This document shows, in pieces, positions 40,602 through 49,966 of a stretch of DNA of 64,000 bases. Within the stretch, counting starts at the first letter, position 1, and every line of letters begins with the position of its first letter. Under the pieces are notes generated by a model that saw nothing but the letters and a program-made list of their open reading frames with translations, ran no database searches and had not been told where the DNA came from. Both the position numbers and the translations under genes were made by a program. Origin of the DNA: Candidatus Aminicenantota bacterium (GTDB lineage: Bacteria; Acidobacteriota; Aminicenantia; Aminicenantales; Aminicenantaceae); NCBI GenBank assembly GCA_016927475.1, contig JAFGMO010000083.1, positions 1 to 64,000 of the forward strand, in the 5' to 3' direction.

Positions 40602-43600
40602 ATGAAACAAAGTCTTTTCGGAAAATATTGGAGAAGTCTGTTTTTTCTTATTGTTTTTTTCTGCTTCTGTTTTCACCTTTCTGCAGTTCCCGGATTTGAT
40701 GCCGGCGAATCCCTTTCGCTTTCTCCGGCACAAAAAAGCGTTGAGGAATACATCAGGGAGGGGGAAATCCTTTACAACGCCAAAAAATTCCGTGAGGCAT
40801 TGGCCGTTTTTGATGAGGCGGCCAGGTACCATCCTATGTCCAGTGAAATTTTCCGTCAGAGAGCCCGGTGTTTCAGCGGTCTTAAAGACGATCAGATGGC
40901 TTTTAGAGAATACAGCAAAGCCATTTCGCTTGATGAAAACAACGCCAAGGCCTGGGGTGGACGGTCCGCAGTCAGCTGGAGGCTCAAACAGTTCAGTTAT
41001 GCGGTTGAAGATGCGGAAAAGGCCATGCGGCTGGACCCGGCGGATAAAAGATACCCCGTTTTTAAGGGAATGGCCCTTGATGAATTGGGCAAATACGGAG
41101 AGGCCATAGAGGCTTACGGCGAAGCCCTCAAGTTGGATCCTGAATACATCCCGGCCATTCACAATCGATCTGTTTCCAAACAAAAATCCGGTGACTTTCG
41201 CGGGGCCGAAGAAGATGATTCCCGGGTTGTTTCCTTAAATCCTGAGCATATACAGGCCTATGGAAATCGTGGTATTTGCCGTGTTGCCCTCGGGAAGTAC
41301 CGGGATGCCGTGGCCGACCTGACAACATATCTGGATTCCGGCGAGAAAAATTCCGAAGTTCTGGCCAATAGGGCTTTAGCCCGCTATAACCTGGGAGATT
41401 TAGACGGTGCCCATGAAGATGCCCGGCTTGCCCTGAAGCTTTCTCCAAAGCAGAAAATGGCCCTTGAAGTCCGGGGACGGCTTAACGCCGCCCCTGAGTC
41501 CGTTCGGAAAGAATCCCCTCGGACGGAACAAAAAACCCAGCCGCGGACGATTCAGCCAAAAAAAATTCAGGCTGTTCAACCAGCAGTTCAAACGACTCCT
41601 CCCCGTCCTTCATCCAAATCATCGCCGCAGCCGGAAAAAGTTTCCACGGTATCTCTGACTTTCGATTTTCCCGGCCAAACCACCTGGTGTCCTCCCGCGA
41701 AGCCGGACAATCCCAAAAGCTGGCCTGCAAAAAATATGCTTTGGGAAAAAACGGACATGCCTGATCTGAAACTCAAAGGCCCCAAACCCATGGATATACC
41801 TCTCCATTTGGAATTCGGCAAGCTGACCCACGTGGCCTATGCGGCGGCAATCACCACCGCCAAGGAAGCCATGCGGCTGGTTTACGGTATCATGACCGAA
41901 GAAGAGACCAGAAAATATGAGGAAAAATGGGCTCCCTATTACGATTATCCCACCAAAGAAATCATCGATTACCTCAACAAGCTCAATCCCCTGCTTGTCC
42001 GGTTTCTGGAAGCCAGGGCCGGATACACCACGGCCGCCAAGGGAGGCTTTGTCGCTCTCTGCGAAGCGGGTATGGCAGACGGCTACGGGGACGCCGAAAG
42101 TCTTGAATTTTCCTGGGATGCGGTAAATTTTTACAGAGCTCAGATGGTGGCCTACGAAGATGCCATGAAAAAAGCCGTGGAAGACATCCTGGCTCTCGGG
42201 GAGATGCCCAATCCCTTCGCCATCCGGGCCGCCCACCGAAAAAGGTTCAAGGAAGCGGTAGACGCCTTGCGGAACCTGGAGGAGGATGTGGAAGAGGAAG
42301 AGGGCGGCAGTTATTATGTTATGACAAAAATGGAAACCTTTCCCAGCCAAAAAGCTTCCGACAACATGAACCGCTATACCTTTAATTTTAATGAGGGGTT
42401 GGCCAAAGGTTCCTTTCATCATGTGCTGAGCAAAGGGGATATCCTTCCCACCGAATCATCCGGCACCGTGACCTGGACTCCTTTCCCGAGGCTTCTGCCG
42501 GCATCTCAAAAATTCGAAACCAAGATCGAAACCTCGGTCTCCATCGACAGCTTGGAGTGGTCTCCGAACATGAGGGAAGGCCACAAACACGCGATTTCCC
42601 TCATGGGCCTGACGGCATGCCACCTCATAATCGGGGGGACGGATGCTTCCGGCAATGTGTTTCCATACACAAACGGCGACCTGCGGGTTGATCCTGACCA
42701 CAGGAAAAAAAGTGCGACCCTGAATCCTTCCTATTACGGGCATGTGGGTGCCGGGCAGGATATCATCAAGGTCGCCTGCCAGGCCGGGACGCCCGGCGGA
42801 AGCGTGACATTTATCTATTCCTATGAGAAAAAAAACCTGACCGCGGACCAGGCGGCAGACATAGAAGCCAGGGCCTTTGATGATATTCAGAAACTCAAAA
42901 GCACGGAGGGGGTCATTCATGATGTTTCCAAAACCCAGATGGAAACCGCCCGAACCAGGGCCTTCAACCTCCAGTACCAGATAGAAAGCGCGACTTATTT
43001 CAAGTCCCGGGCGGAACAGGTGAGGCAGGAGCTGAAAAGGACAACGGATAAAGAAGCCCGTAAAAGATTGAGCTGGCAGCTTTTGGCCTATGACGCGGAT
43101 ATGCACGCCGCCGAGGACAGCCGGACCTTACTGGAAACGGGTCAGTGGGTCAGAACACGGACGCTTTTTGACGACTACAATTTTATGCGCATGGAAACCC
43201 TGGCCCGGGAAACGGCGAGGAAAGCCATCGCTGATTCCAAACGGGTGACCTCCGCCTTAAAAATGATCAAAATCCTGCCGTATCCGCATAAAACTGCGGC
43301 CCGGAAAATCTTTGAGAGGGCCTACATCAACACCAATGTGGCGGTACGGAATGAGGCGGCCATGCGTCAGGCCAACAGGGAGATCGGCGAGATGGCCAGG
43401 AACTACTACTCCAGGCAGGCTGTAAAAGAGATGGAGCGGGAACGGTTCTACAAATACCTCCAGTGGACCGCCCAGGGGGTTGAAATCGGCGCCGGGATCG
43501 TTTTTATCGGAACCGGCGGCGCTCTGGTAGCGGGTGCGGGAGGGTCCGCGACCATGGTTTGGGCGGCGGATACTCTCCTGGGTGCCGCCTATGGAGGAGC

Positions 43601-44828
43601 AACGGGTTATGCCGCGGGAGGAAAGGATGAGGCGCTCAAGCGGTCCCTGGAGTGGGCCGGCACGGTGGGCTTCACCTTAAGCCAGAGCATTCAGGGCTAT
43701 GAGGACACGGGTAAGGTTTCCGGCATGGTCACACGGGGAGCGACAGCCCTGCTTTTTGCCAAGGGGCTGGAATACGGCATCAAATACCTCAGGGGTTTCG
43801 GGAAGGGCGCAGGAAATGTTTCCGGAGGAGCGGCGGATATCAATACCGAGGAGTTCAAAAAAGGCCTGGAGTACGGAAAACAGCTCTGCAAGAACCTGGA
43901 AAAAACGGAGTGGGAGCTGGCCGAAGCATTGAGCAAAGGAGGCAACCAGGAAACCATCGACAGGCTTACCCAGGAAGCCACCGATATTGCCGCCGACATC
44001 AACGCCTCTTGGCATGCCAAATATTTCCTCAAACAGATGGGACCATCTATTGTCGGCAGCGCTTACGTCAACCGTATTGAGCAGGTCTATGAAAAAATGA
44101 TGCCCGAGCTTTTGGAGAACCTGGAAAAAATGGGTTACAATGTCTCCCAGATCGCCTTCGCCCCCACCCGTAATGCCGCCAATAAACATACGGTGAGCAT
44201 GGACCTTGACTTGGCTCTCAAAGAAACCGAAGGCCTTGTGATTACCAAAAACGGCAAACCCGTGAGCCTGGCGGCTTTCCAGACCGAAGCACAGGAGGCC
44301 CTGAACAAAGCCTACGAAAAAGTGACGAGGGGAAGGAGTGCCGAAGCCTCTTTCCTAAATCTCACCACGAGCAAACATCAGGAGGCCTTCATGAACACTC
44401 TTCTGCTCAAGGGAGGTGACGACATTCCCTGGAATGAAGTTTCGGAATTCGATATCGCTCAGGCCGGAGATGTTTTGCGGACAAAGATGCGCGAGACGGG
44501 AAAGCTACCCAGGATGGAGGCCCTTGTTGAACAATCGCGGGCTGTGGAGAAGGAAATGCGGACCAAGTTTCTGCCGTACCTGAAAGAGAAGATCTATAAG
44601 ACAAGAACCTCGGGAAATCCCGCTTTGGCGGATAAGATGGAAAAATCTCTCCGTTACTGGGAAGAAGTCTGTGAGTATTACAATAAAATCGGCAGAACGG
44701 AAACCGATCCCGCTATGATCTGGAGACTGACTCAAGAAGTCAAAAACTTTACCGGAGGCAAGGCCCCCAATGAAGTGGTGGAAATCATGTCCGCTTTCTG
44801 GGAAGGAATGGCCAGGTTCACGAACTAG
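40602..44828 (+). CDS. Very large exported TPR protein with glycine-rich hydrophobic region
   Basis: This is 1,408 residues from the ATG at 40602, which follows GGAGGG; an upstream ATG at 40557 would bury the signal peptide. Order of parts: signal peptide (to about residue 28); TPR superhelix (about 45-290, with repeats such as AKAWGGRSAVSWRLKQ); Pro/Gln-rich linker (about 295-345); an unassigned alpha-rich region with a beta-rich part at about 590-740; a glycine-zipper-like hydrophobic stretch (about 960-1015, GAGIVFIGTGGALVAGAG); and an alpha-rich C-terminal part of about 390 residues containing VSMDLDLAL (about 1197). The order is reminiscent of exported toxins or surface machines. I recognise no enzyme family with confidence. 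It converges on the caspase operon. Confidence 0.75.
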   Translation: MKQSLFGKYWRSLFFLIVFFCFCFHLSAVPGFDAGESLSLSPAQKSVEEYIREGEILYNAKKFREALAVFDEAARYHPMSSEIFRQRARCFSGLKDDQMAFREYSKAISLDENNAKAWGGRSAVSWRLKQFSYAVEDAEKAMRLDPADKRYPVFKGMALDELGKYGEAIEAYGEALKLDPEYIPAIHNRSVSKQKSGDFRGAEEDDSRVVSLNPEHIQAYGNRGICRVALGKYRDAVADLTTYLDSGEKNSEVLANRALARYNLGDLDGAHEDARLALKLSPKQKMALEVRGRLNAAPESVRKESPRTEQKTQPRTIQPKKIQAVQPAVQTTPPRPSSKSSPQPEKVSTVSLTFDFPGQTTWCPPAKPDNPKSWPAKNMLWEKTDMPDLKLKGPKPMDIPLHLEFGKLTHVAYAAAITTAKEAMRLVYGIMTEEETRKYEEKWAPYYDYPTKEIIDYLNKLNPLLVRFLEARAGYTTAAKGGFVALCEAGMADGYGDAESLEFSWDAVNFYRAQMVAYEDAMKKAVEDILALGEMPNPFAIRAAHRKRFKEAVDALRNLEEDVEEEEGGSYYVMTKMETFPSQKASDNMNRYTFNFNEGLAKGSFHHVLSKGDILPTESSGTVTWTPFPRLLPASQKFETKIETSVSIDSLEWSPNMREGHKHAISLMGLTACHLIIGGTDASGNVFPYTNGDLRVDPDHRKKSATLNPSYYGHVGAGQDIIKVACQAGTPGGSVTFIYSYEKKNLTADQAADIEARAFDDIQKLKSTEGVIHDVSKTQMETARTRAFNLQYQIESATYFKSRAEQVRQELKRTTDKEARKRLSWQLLAYDADMHAAEDSRTLLETGQWVRTRTLFDDYNFMRMETLARETARKAIADSKRVTSALKMIKILPYPHKTAARKIFERAYINTNVAVRNEAAMRQANREIGEMARNYYSRQAVKEMERERFYKYLQWTAQGVEIGAGIVFIGTGGALVAGAGGSATMVWAADTLLGAAYGGATGYAAGGKDEALKRSLEWAGTVGFTLSQSIQGYEDTGKVSGMVTRGATALLFAKGLEYGIKYLRGFGKGAGNVSGGAADINTEEFKKGLEYGKQLCKNLEKTEWELAEALSKGGNQETIDRLTQEATDIAADINASWHAKYFLKQMGPSIVGSAYVNRIEQVYEKMMPELLENLEKMGYNVSQIAFAPTRNAANKHTVSMDLDLALKETEGLVITKNGKPVSLAAFQTEAQEALNKAYEKVTRGRSAEASFLNLTTSKHQEAFMNTLLLKGGDDIPWNEVSEFDIAQAGDVLRTKMRETGKLPRMEALVEQSRAVEKEMRTKFLPYLKEKIYKTRTSGNPALADKMEKSLRYWEEVCEYYNKIGRTETDPAMIWRLTQEVKNFTGGKAPNEVVEIMSAFWEGMARFTN

Positions 44829-44848
44829 GGCAGTCCATAACACACAAA

Positions 44849-45805
44849 TTACAACCGGAAACAGATACCAAAAACGAGTCGAAAACCTGAAAGATCTAAG
44901 ACAAAGTCCCTTTCCCGCTGCGAGGCCGTCCATTCGCTCCAGTAATTTGTGGGGACATAGACATCGTCACTGGCCCAGAGCAGTTCGATTTCTTCTTTTT
45001 TGATAGCCCATGTTCCTTCCCATGAGGTTTCATCCGATGTCCAGATGCGAACTTCCCGGCCGCTTCCTTCAAGGGAGCTTATACGGCAGAAGGTGTAGGC
45101 GGTTTCCACAAAAAAGCCGATGTTCCTCCCCAGCATCCTGTTAAGACGCAGCATCCCTTGGGCTAAAAATCCGTTTCCAGATCCATCCCCTTCCAAAACG
45201 GCGCCGTCAAGCGATGTATACTGTAAATATTTAGAATTCCCGAGATAAGTCGCCGTATAGGTCCATTCGGAACTGAAATCAAAATCCGCATGGGCCCAAC
45301 CGCCGGCCGCACCCACCTCGATGTCCGTTCTTCCGTCTATGGGAAAAAGATAATGAACTCCTCCCATCACGGCATATCCGGACAATCCAAGCAGGAAAGG
45401 GTCATATTTTTTGGTGTGGTTTTCCGTGACATCCGCAACGTATCCGAAGGAACCTTCCATCGATATTTGTTTTTTTTGCTTAAATCCCTCCAAAGCGAGG
45501 GAAAAGGAAAATTTTTCCGAGACATGGTACCTGAGCCGCAAACCGGCGGGGATCGTCTTTCTGATTTCAGGGAAATCGTTCACGAAATAGCCGCCCTCAT
45601 AGCTTAAGCGCTGGATAAAATAGAGCTCGTTATACTGTTCTTCGGCCCGGCTGAACAGATTAAGGTCCTTGGGATTGATGAAACTCATGCCGCCGTAAAC
45701 CTCGACCTGAAATTTTTCGGCGGAAACAAGGACTGAGGGGGAAAGAAGCAATACGACAATGAGCGATTTGACTGCAAAATTTTTTAATGAGATGTTTTTA
45801 TTCAT
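44849..45805 (-). CDS. Outer-membrane beta-barrel protein related to the caspase-fused barrel
   Basis: The 318-residue product has a signal peptide (to about residue 29) and an eight-to-ten-strand barrel-like mature part ending LVFGICFRL. It shares ordered motifs with the C-terminal half of the caspase protein at 49967-51979: an opening VYGGMSFINPKDLN versus VFGGFSRINPDDLN, then SWEGTWAIKK versus TWEGEWAIKK and a closing DFVLDLSGFRL versus DFELDLSGFQV. The two are paralogues. It is the last gene of a six-gene minus-strand run. The role is unknown; it could be the free-standing counterpart or partner of the caspase barrel. Confidence 0.8.
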   Translation of the reverse strand: MNKNISLKNFAVKSLIVVLLLSPSVLVSAEKFQVEVYGGMSFINPKDLNLFSRAEEQYNELYFIQRLSYEGGYFVNDFPEIRKTIPAGLRLRYHVSEKFSFSLALEGFKQKKQISMEGSFGYVADVTENHTKKYDPFLLGLSGYAVMGGVHYLFPIDGRTDIEVGAAGGWAHADFDFSSEWTYTATYLGNSKYLQYTSLDGAVLEGDGSGNGFLAQGMLRLNRMLGRNIGFFVETAYTFCRISSLEGSGREVRIWTSDETSWEGTWAIKKEEIELLWASDDVYVPTNYWSEWTASQRERDFVLDLSGFRLVFGICFRL

Positions 45806-45834
45806 TTTTTCACTCCCTTTTGAACATCACAATA

Positions 45835-47574
45835 TTATTGTCCATCCACAGGCAGCCCTGTCCCGGCTAACCAGAGAATCACATCATTCAGGATTTCTCC
45901 CGGCTCCGTCATGGTGACGGCATGCCCGCTTCGGGAATAGCGGGGAAAGCGGATAGTCCGGGTCGTAACACTGGAACCCGGCACGCTTCCTGCCCGGTAT
46001 TCCAGCAGGATCCGGCCCGGCCGTACGGCATGGAGCGGTCCTTCAGCATCATGAGTGGACCGGACAATTTTTGAGGTGTGATAGGCTAAGGCCTGCGGCA
46101 GAGCCGGAGCGTAAACAACCGTGTCAAAGGCCGCATTGGTGACAAAGGTCTCCACATAAGCGGCCGTTTCTAAAAACATATCCCCGAAGCTTGAGGAATA
46201 GGAAAATTGAATGTCGTACCATTCCATCACCGCCCTGTTTAGCGAAAAGGCGTCGGGAACGTCATAGTTGAGCTGAATAAAATAACGATCCCATGGTTGG
46301 AGGATGCCGAATACGGATTCCATGTTTCCCTCGGTGCCGGGATTAAGAAAGGATTCCAAATCGGAAATCTTGGGAGCAGGCCCGATCAGAGCAGAAAACG
46401 ACATGTTTGCGGCCTCGTCTTCCAAAAACTTAACCTTATAGGCTTTTTGCCTGGCCGAGGCATACAACTCGGGGATACCGGCGGCGTTGACGCCTATCAT
46501 TTGGCATAAATCTTCAAATTGTGTCAGCAGGTCGGACGCAGCACGGAAATACCCATTAAAATAGTCTGTAGGTTCGGTGTAAATATAAGGGTCGCGGCCG
46601 ATGGAATAAAGGTAGTCGTAAATGTTGCTCATGATCGTGTATGGAGTAGGATTGTCAACAGCCCAGGGCTGATCCCGGTAGCGGATGTAGGGAACACCGG
46701 TCTCTTCGGCCAGATCATCAAGAATCGACCCAGGAGCCTCGAGCATTTCAACGGCAACCAGCCTTTGGTAGTAGCGGGTGATGGCCGGCTGGATCAATAT
46801 CTGATGGCTGAACTGTTGGGCGATAACCGATGGCGGAACGGTTTGACCCGCATACCCGGGAAAAACCGCGTTGAAGTGGTTCTGGATTTCCTGAACCAGC
46901 TCCGGATCCTGGTAGACGGCATTTCCATTGGCATAATTCTGATAAAAAAGGAGGATGTGCAGCATAACAAGAGACCGAATGCCTCCGTAGCTCTCTGCAG
47001 CCATAATAACAGGATTTTTTTGCAGGGAAGGATGTTCAGCCAGAAAGCGAAGCAAAACCCTTATAAAGTCAGCCGCATCGGTATAACAGTTGAAATTTTG
47101 GACATCCCACTCAGCCTTGCGGAGGCTGTCGTCCTGGGGATTTTCCATCAAGCTGTAGGAAAAGCCGGCATTGCGGGAGTCGATATGGAGAAGATTTCCC
47201 GAACGGGTCCAACTGTGAGGATTGACGATTATAGACTTGTTTCCCGTAGTCATATCGAACGAAACCGCCTTTCTTCCCGTATTAGCGCAAAAAAGGCCCG
47301 GACTGGTCGCCCCGCCCGGCCCCCCGTTGAAGAAAACAAAAAGGGGCTTGGAAGAGGGATTTTCGTCGGCCGGTTGATAAGTCCTCCATATCCTTGCCTG
47401 AGAGGAGCGCAGAGCAAGCCGGTTGAAATAACTGTTGGTGTGGAAATAAAAATTGATCTCTTCCAGGGAACAGAAACCCGCCTCAGGCTGGTTTTGGGCC
47501 GCAAGACAATTTTGCGCCCCTGATATCAATAAAAACCATAAAATCCCAAGTGTGATGAGTTTGAGTTTTTTCAT
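45835..47574 (-). CDS. Exported serine carboxypeptidase-like protein (peptidase family S10)
   Basis: The 579-residue product has a signal peptide (to about residue 26) and an alpha/beta-hydrolase fold with S10 landmarks: FFNGGPGG (oxyanion hole, about 81-88), the nucleophile Ser195 in AESYGG, a probable Asp near 480 in AFDTVVYAPALPQAL and His551 in SGHAVTM. Family members remove C-terminal residues at acidic pH; here it would act in the periplasm or at the surface. GGAGGAAG precedes the ATG. It lies 24 bp after the TonB-type receptor gene and 29 bp before the barrel gene, suggesting processing of peptides taken up or exposed by those proteins. Confidence 0.87.
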   Translation of the reverse strand: MKKLKLITLGILWFLLISGAQNCLAAQNQPEAGFCSLEEINFYFHTNSYFNRLALRSSQARIWRTYQPADENPSSKPLFVFFNGGPGGATSPGLFCANTGRKAVSFDMTTGNKSIIVNPHSWTRSGNLLHIDSRNAGFSYSLMENPQDDSLRKAEWDVQNFNCYTDAADFIRVLLRFLAEHPSLQKNPVIMAAESYGGIRSLVMLHILLFYQNYANGNAVYQDPELVQEIQNHFNAVFPGYAGQTVPPSVIAQQFSHQILIQPAITRYYQRLVAVEMLEAPGSILDDLAEETGVPYIRYRDQPWAVDNPTPYTIMSNIYDYLYSIGRDPYIYTEPTDYFNGYFRAASDLLTQFEDLCQMIGVNAAGIPELYASARQKAYKVKFLEDEAANMSFSALIGPAPKISDLESFLNPGTEGNMESVFGILQPWDRYFIQLNYDVPDAFSLNRAVMEWYDIQFSYSSSFGDMFLETAAYVETFVTNAAFDTVVYAPALPQALAYHTSKIVRSTHDAEGPLHAVRPGRILLEYRAGSVPGSSVTTRTIRFPRYSRSGHAVTMTEPGEILNDVILWLAGTGLPVDGQ

Positions 47575-47598
47575 GATTCTTCCTCCATTCTTTTTTCT

Positions 47599-49893
47599 CT
47601 AAAATTCAAATTCAAAACCTAAAAAGGGAATCCCTCCCCACATATAATCCGACGCATACTGGTTGCTGTATAAATCCCAAAACCGTTCCAGTTCATTGTC
47701 AAAATCAAGAACATTCCATGCCCCGATATAAATGTTGAGATTTGATTTGTTGAAATAAAACCGCCGCTCCACCCTAAAAGACAGATTTTTATAGGGGGAT
47801 AAATGACCGGACATGATATCGTCATAGGTGTACCAGGGTATTCCATATTGTATGGATTTTTCTTCATCCACCGGAGAAAAAGCCCTGCCTCCCATCAATG
47901 TCCAACGCAGGTTGAAGTCCCAGTATTTGTTGGGCCTGTAACCTCCGGACAAGGCCACAATGAAGCGGTTGTCATAGGTGCGGTTACGCCAGTTTCCCAT
48001 CAGATCGCGGTACTTGGACCGGAAATAGGTCAGACTGACAAGGCCGTACAGGTTTTTAGCCAGTTTTTTCTGAAGGGTCAGTTCTACTCCCCGGGCATAG
48101 GCTTTGCCGATATCCAATAACGAGCCCCAGCTGGAGAACATGGCGTCATCGCCGCTTATATCATCGATGACAAAAAAATAGGGAGCGTAGGCGGACATGG
48201 GAAAATTGTCATACTGCTTGTCATAGGCCTCAAGGATCAACTGCGTATCGGGGAAGAGAAGATACCTGAATCCCAGAATGAGATGACGGGCCCGCATATC
48301 CTTGAGATTGATGTTGTCCGGATGCTGCCTGAGAAGGAAAAGCGGCATCTGTTGATAGAACATACCGTAAGAACCGTTGACGGATAATCGTTTTGTCAGC
48401 ACCCAGGAAAAAGAAAGACGCGGGGCAAGATGGGTTCGCTCGGATAAAGGGAAATAGTCAAACCTCAAGCCGGCTGACAGGAAAAAATTTTCAAAAGGAT
48501 AGACGACATAAGTTCCAAAAACGGAGGCAAAGGTGCCGTTCAGCTTTATTTTTTCCTCGTCATCGAAATTCAAACTTTGAAAAGAGACATGCTGGGCCTC
48601 GGCACCAAAAAAAAATTGATGAGCGGTTCCCCATTGGAGCTGATTCACATTGCGGAAAGTTATCCAATGGTTGTCGTAGCTGAAAAGATAGGCTGTTTCA
48701 TTGTTTGATACGTACCAGCCATCATCTTTGGCTTTCATAAAAGAATAAGAAATCGAGGTGTCGGAAAAACCCTGGCTGCCCCAAATATGGCGCCAGGTGA
48801 GGCCGGCCGTTGAGGTGTTGAACCTTTCCCAGCTGTAGTTCTTGATTCCCGATTCTTTTTCGAATTCGGGATCCTCTTTGGTTTCACTGTGACCGTTGAT
48901 CGTCAAAAAAGACAAGCGGTTGGCCTCGTTAAAGTCATAAACGATTTTGCCCTGAACGTCATAGTAGTCCGAAGGATTACCGGTATCAATAAAGCCGGCG
49001 ATGAGATCGAGGTAGCTGCGGTAGGCCGACAGCATAAAAGAGCCCTTTTTTTGAGCGAATGGCCCCTCCACCTGTCCGCCGCCCCCGATAATGCCCAGGT
49101 TTATCTGGCCGGCCAGTTTCTCCCTGTTTCCCTCGCGGTAGCCGATCTCAACGATGGAGGAGAGACGGTTTCCATAGGAGGCATCAAATCCACCGGTAGC
49201 GATGTTTAAGCTGTCGATGAAATGCATGTTGAGCATATTGATGTTGCCTCCGGAGGCACCCCATTGAGGAAAATGATTGATATTGGGCACAAAAATATTA
49301 TCAACATAAAATCCGTTTTCCACGGGACTGCCGCCGCGAACGATCAGGTCGTTAGCTTCTTCATCAGCTTTGACGATTCCGGGCACCTCATAAAGGGCCC
49401 TGCTGACATCACCGGCGGAACCGGCGTCTCTCCTTAGCTCTTCGGCGTTGAACTGCATCTGACTGCCTTGTTTTTCGGGCTCCGATGGAAAATAATTGGC
49501 CGTGACCCGGCGCTCTTCATTGATCAAGCGGACCGCGACCATCTCCACATTCACGAATGTAGCCCGCCCCGGTCTTACCCGCACATCCGTACGGGTATCC
49601 GTATAATATCCATCCCGTTCAAAGGTCAGGACATAATACCCTGATGGAACTTCAGGAAGTTCATATGAGCCGAGGGCGTCAGTCAGAGCGGCCCAAGAGG
49701 TCCCGCTTATTGAAACAGAAACATGGGAGAGAGGTTTTTGTTTGTCGTAATCCAGTACGTTTCCTTTTATTTTTCCCGAAAGATTCGCTGTCGTTTTTCC
49801 CCGGGCCAGCATGGGCGTTGAGACGGCCAAAAGGAAAACAGGCATCCAAAAATATAATCCCGCTTTTCGAATTCTTGTTTTTGCTTTGAACAT
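47599..49893 (-). CDS. TonB-dependent-receptor-like protein with carboxypeptidase-regulatory domain
   Basis: The 764-residue outer-membrane protein has a signal peptide (to about 30), a carboxypeptidase-regulatory Ig-like domain (about 40-125: GNVLDYDKQKPLSHV, SGYYVLTFERDGYY), a plug domain (about 140-260: VSRALYEVPGIV, DLIVRGGSPVENGFYVDNI) and a barrel of about 500 residues ending LGFEFEF. I chose the ATG at 49893 because AAGGAG precedes it; nine codons upstream are open. No clear TonB box is visible. Such receptors in Bacteroidota- and Acidobacteriota-like groups import peptides or glycans. It sits between caspase and S10 peptidase genes. Confidence 0.87.
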   Translation of the reverse strand: MFKAKTRIRKAGLYFWMPVFLLAVSTPMLARGKTTANLSGKIKGNVLDYDKQKPLSHVSVSISGTSWAALTDALGSYELPEVPSGYYVLTFERDGYYTDTRTDVRVRPGRATFVNVEMVAVRLINEERRVTANYFPSEPEKQGSQMQFNAEELRRDAGSAGDVSRALYEVPGIVKADEEANDLIVRGGSPVENGFYVDNIFVPNINHFPQWGASGGNINMLNMHFIDSLNIATGGFDASYGNRLSSIVEIGYREGNREKLAGQINLGIIGGGGQVEGPFAQKKGSFMLSAYRSYLDLIAGFIDTGNPSDYYDVQGKIVYDFNEANRLSFLTINGHSETKEDPEFEKESGIKNYSWERFNTSTAGLTWRHIWGSQGFSDTSISYSFMKAKDDGWYVSNNETAYLFSYDNHWITFRNVNQLQWGTAHQFFFGAEAQHVSFQSLNFDDEEKIKLNGTFASVFGTYVVYPFENFFLSAGLRFDYFPLSERTHLAPRLSFSWVLTKRLSVNGSYGMFYQQMPLFLLRQHPDNINLKDMRARHLILGFRYLLFPDTQLILEAYDKQYDNFPMSAYAPYFFVIDDISGDDAMFSSWGSLLDIGKAYARGVELTLQKKLAKNLYGLVSLTYFRSKYRDLMGNWRNRTYDNRFIVALSGGYRPNKYWDFNLRWTLMGGRAFSPVDEEKSIQYGIPWYTYDDIMSGHLSPYKNLSFRVERRFYFNKSNLNIYIGAWNVLDFDNELERFWDLYSNQYASDYMWGGIPFLGFEFEF

Positions 49894-49966
49894 GTCAACT
49901 CCTTCTTGGGTAAAATACACCCTTGTTTTTTAGACATTTTTTGATTTTTTAAAAAAACTCTAAGAA

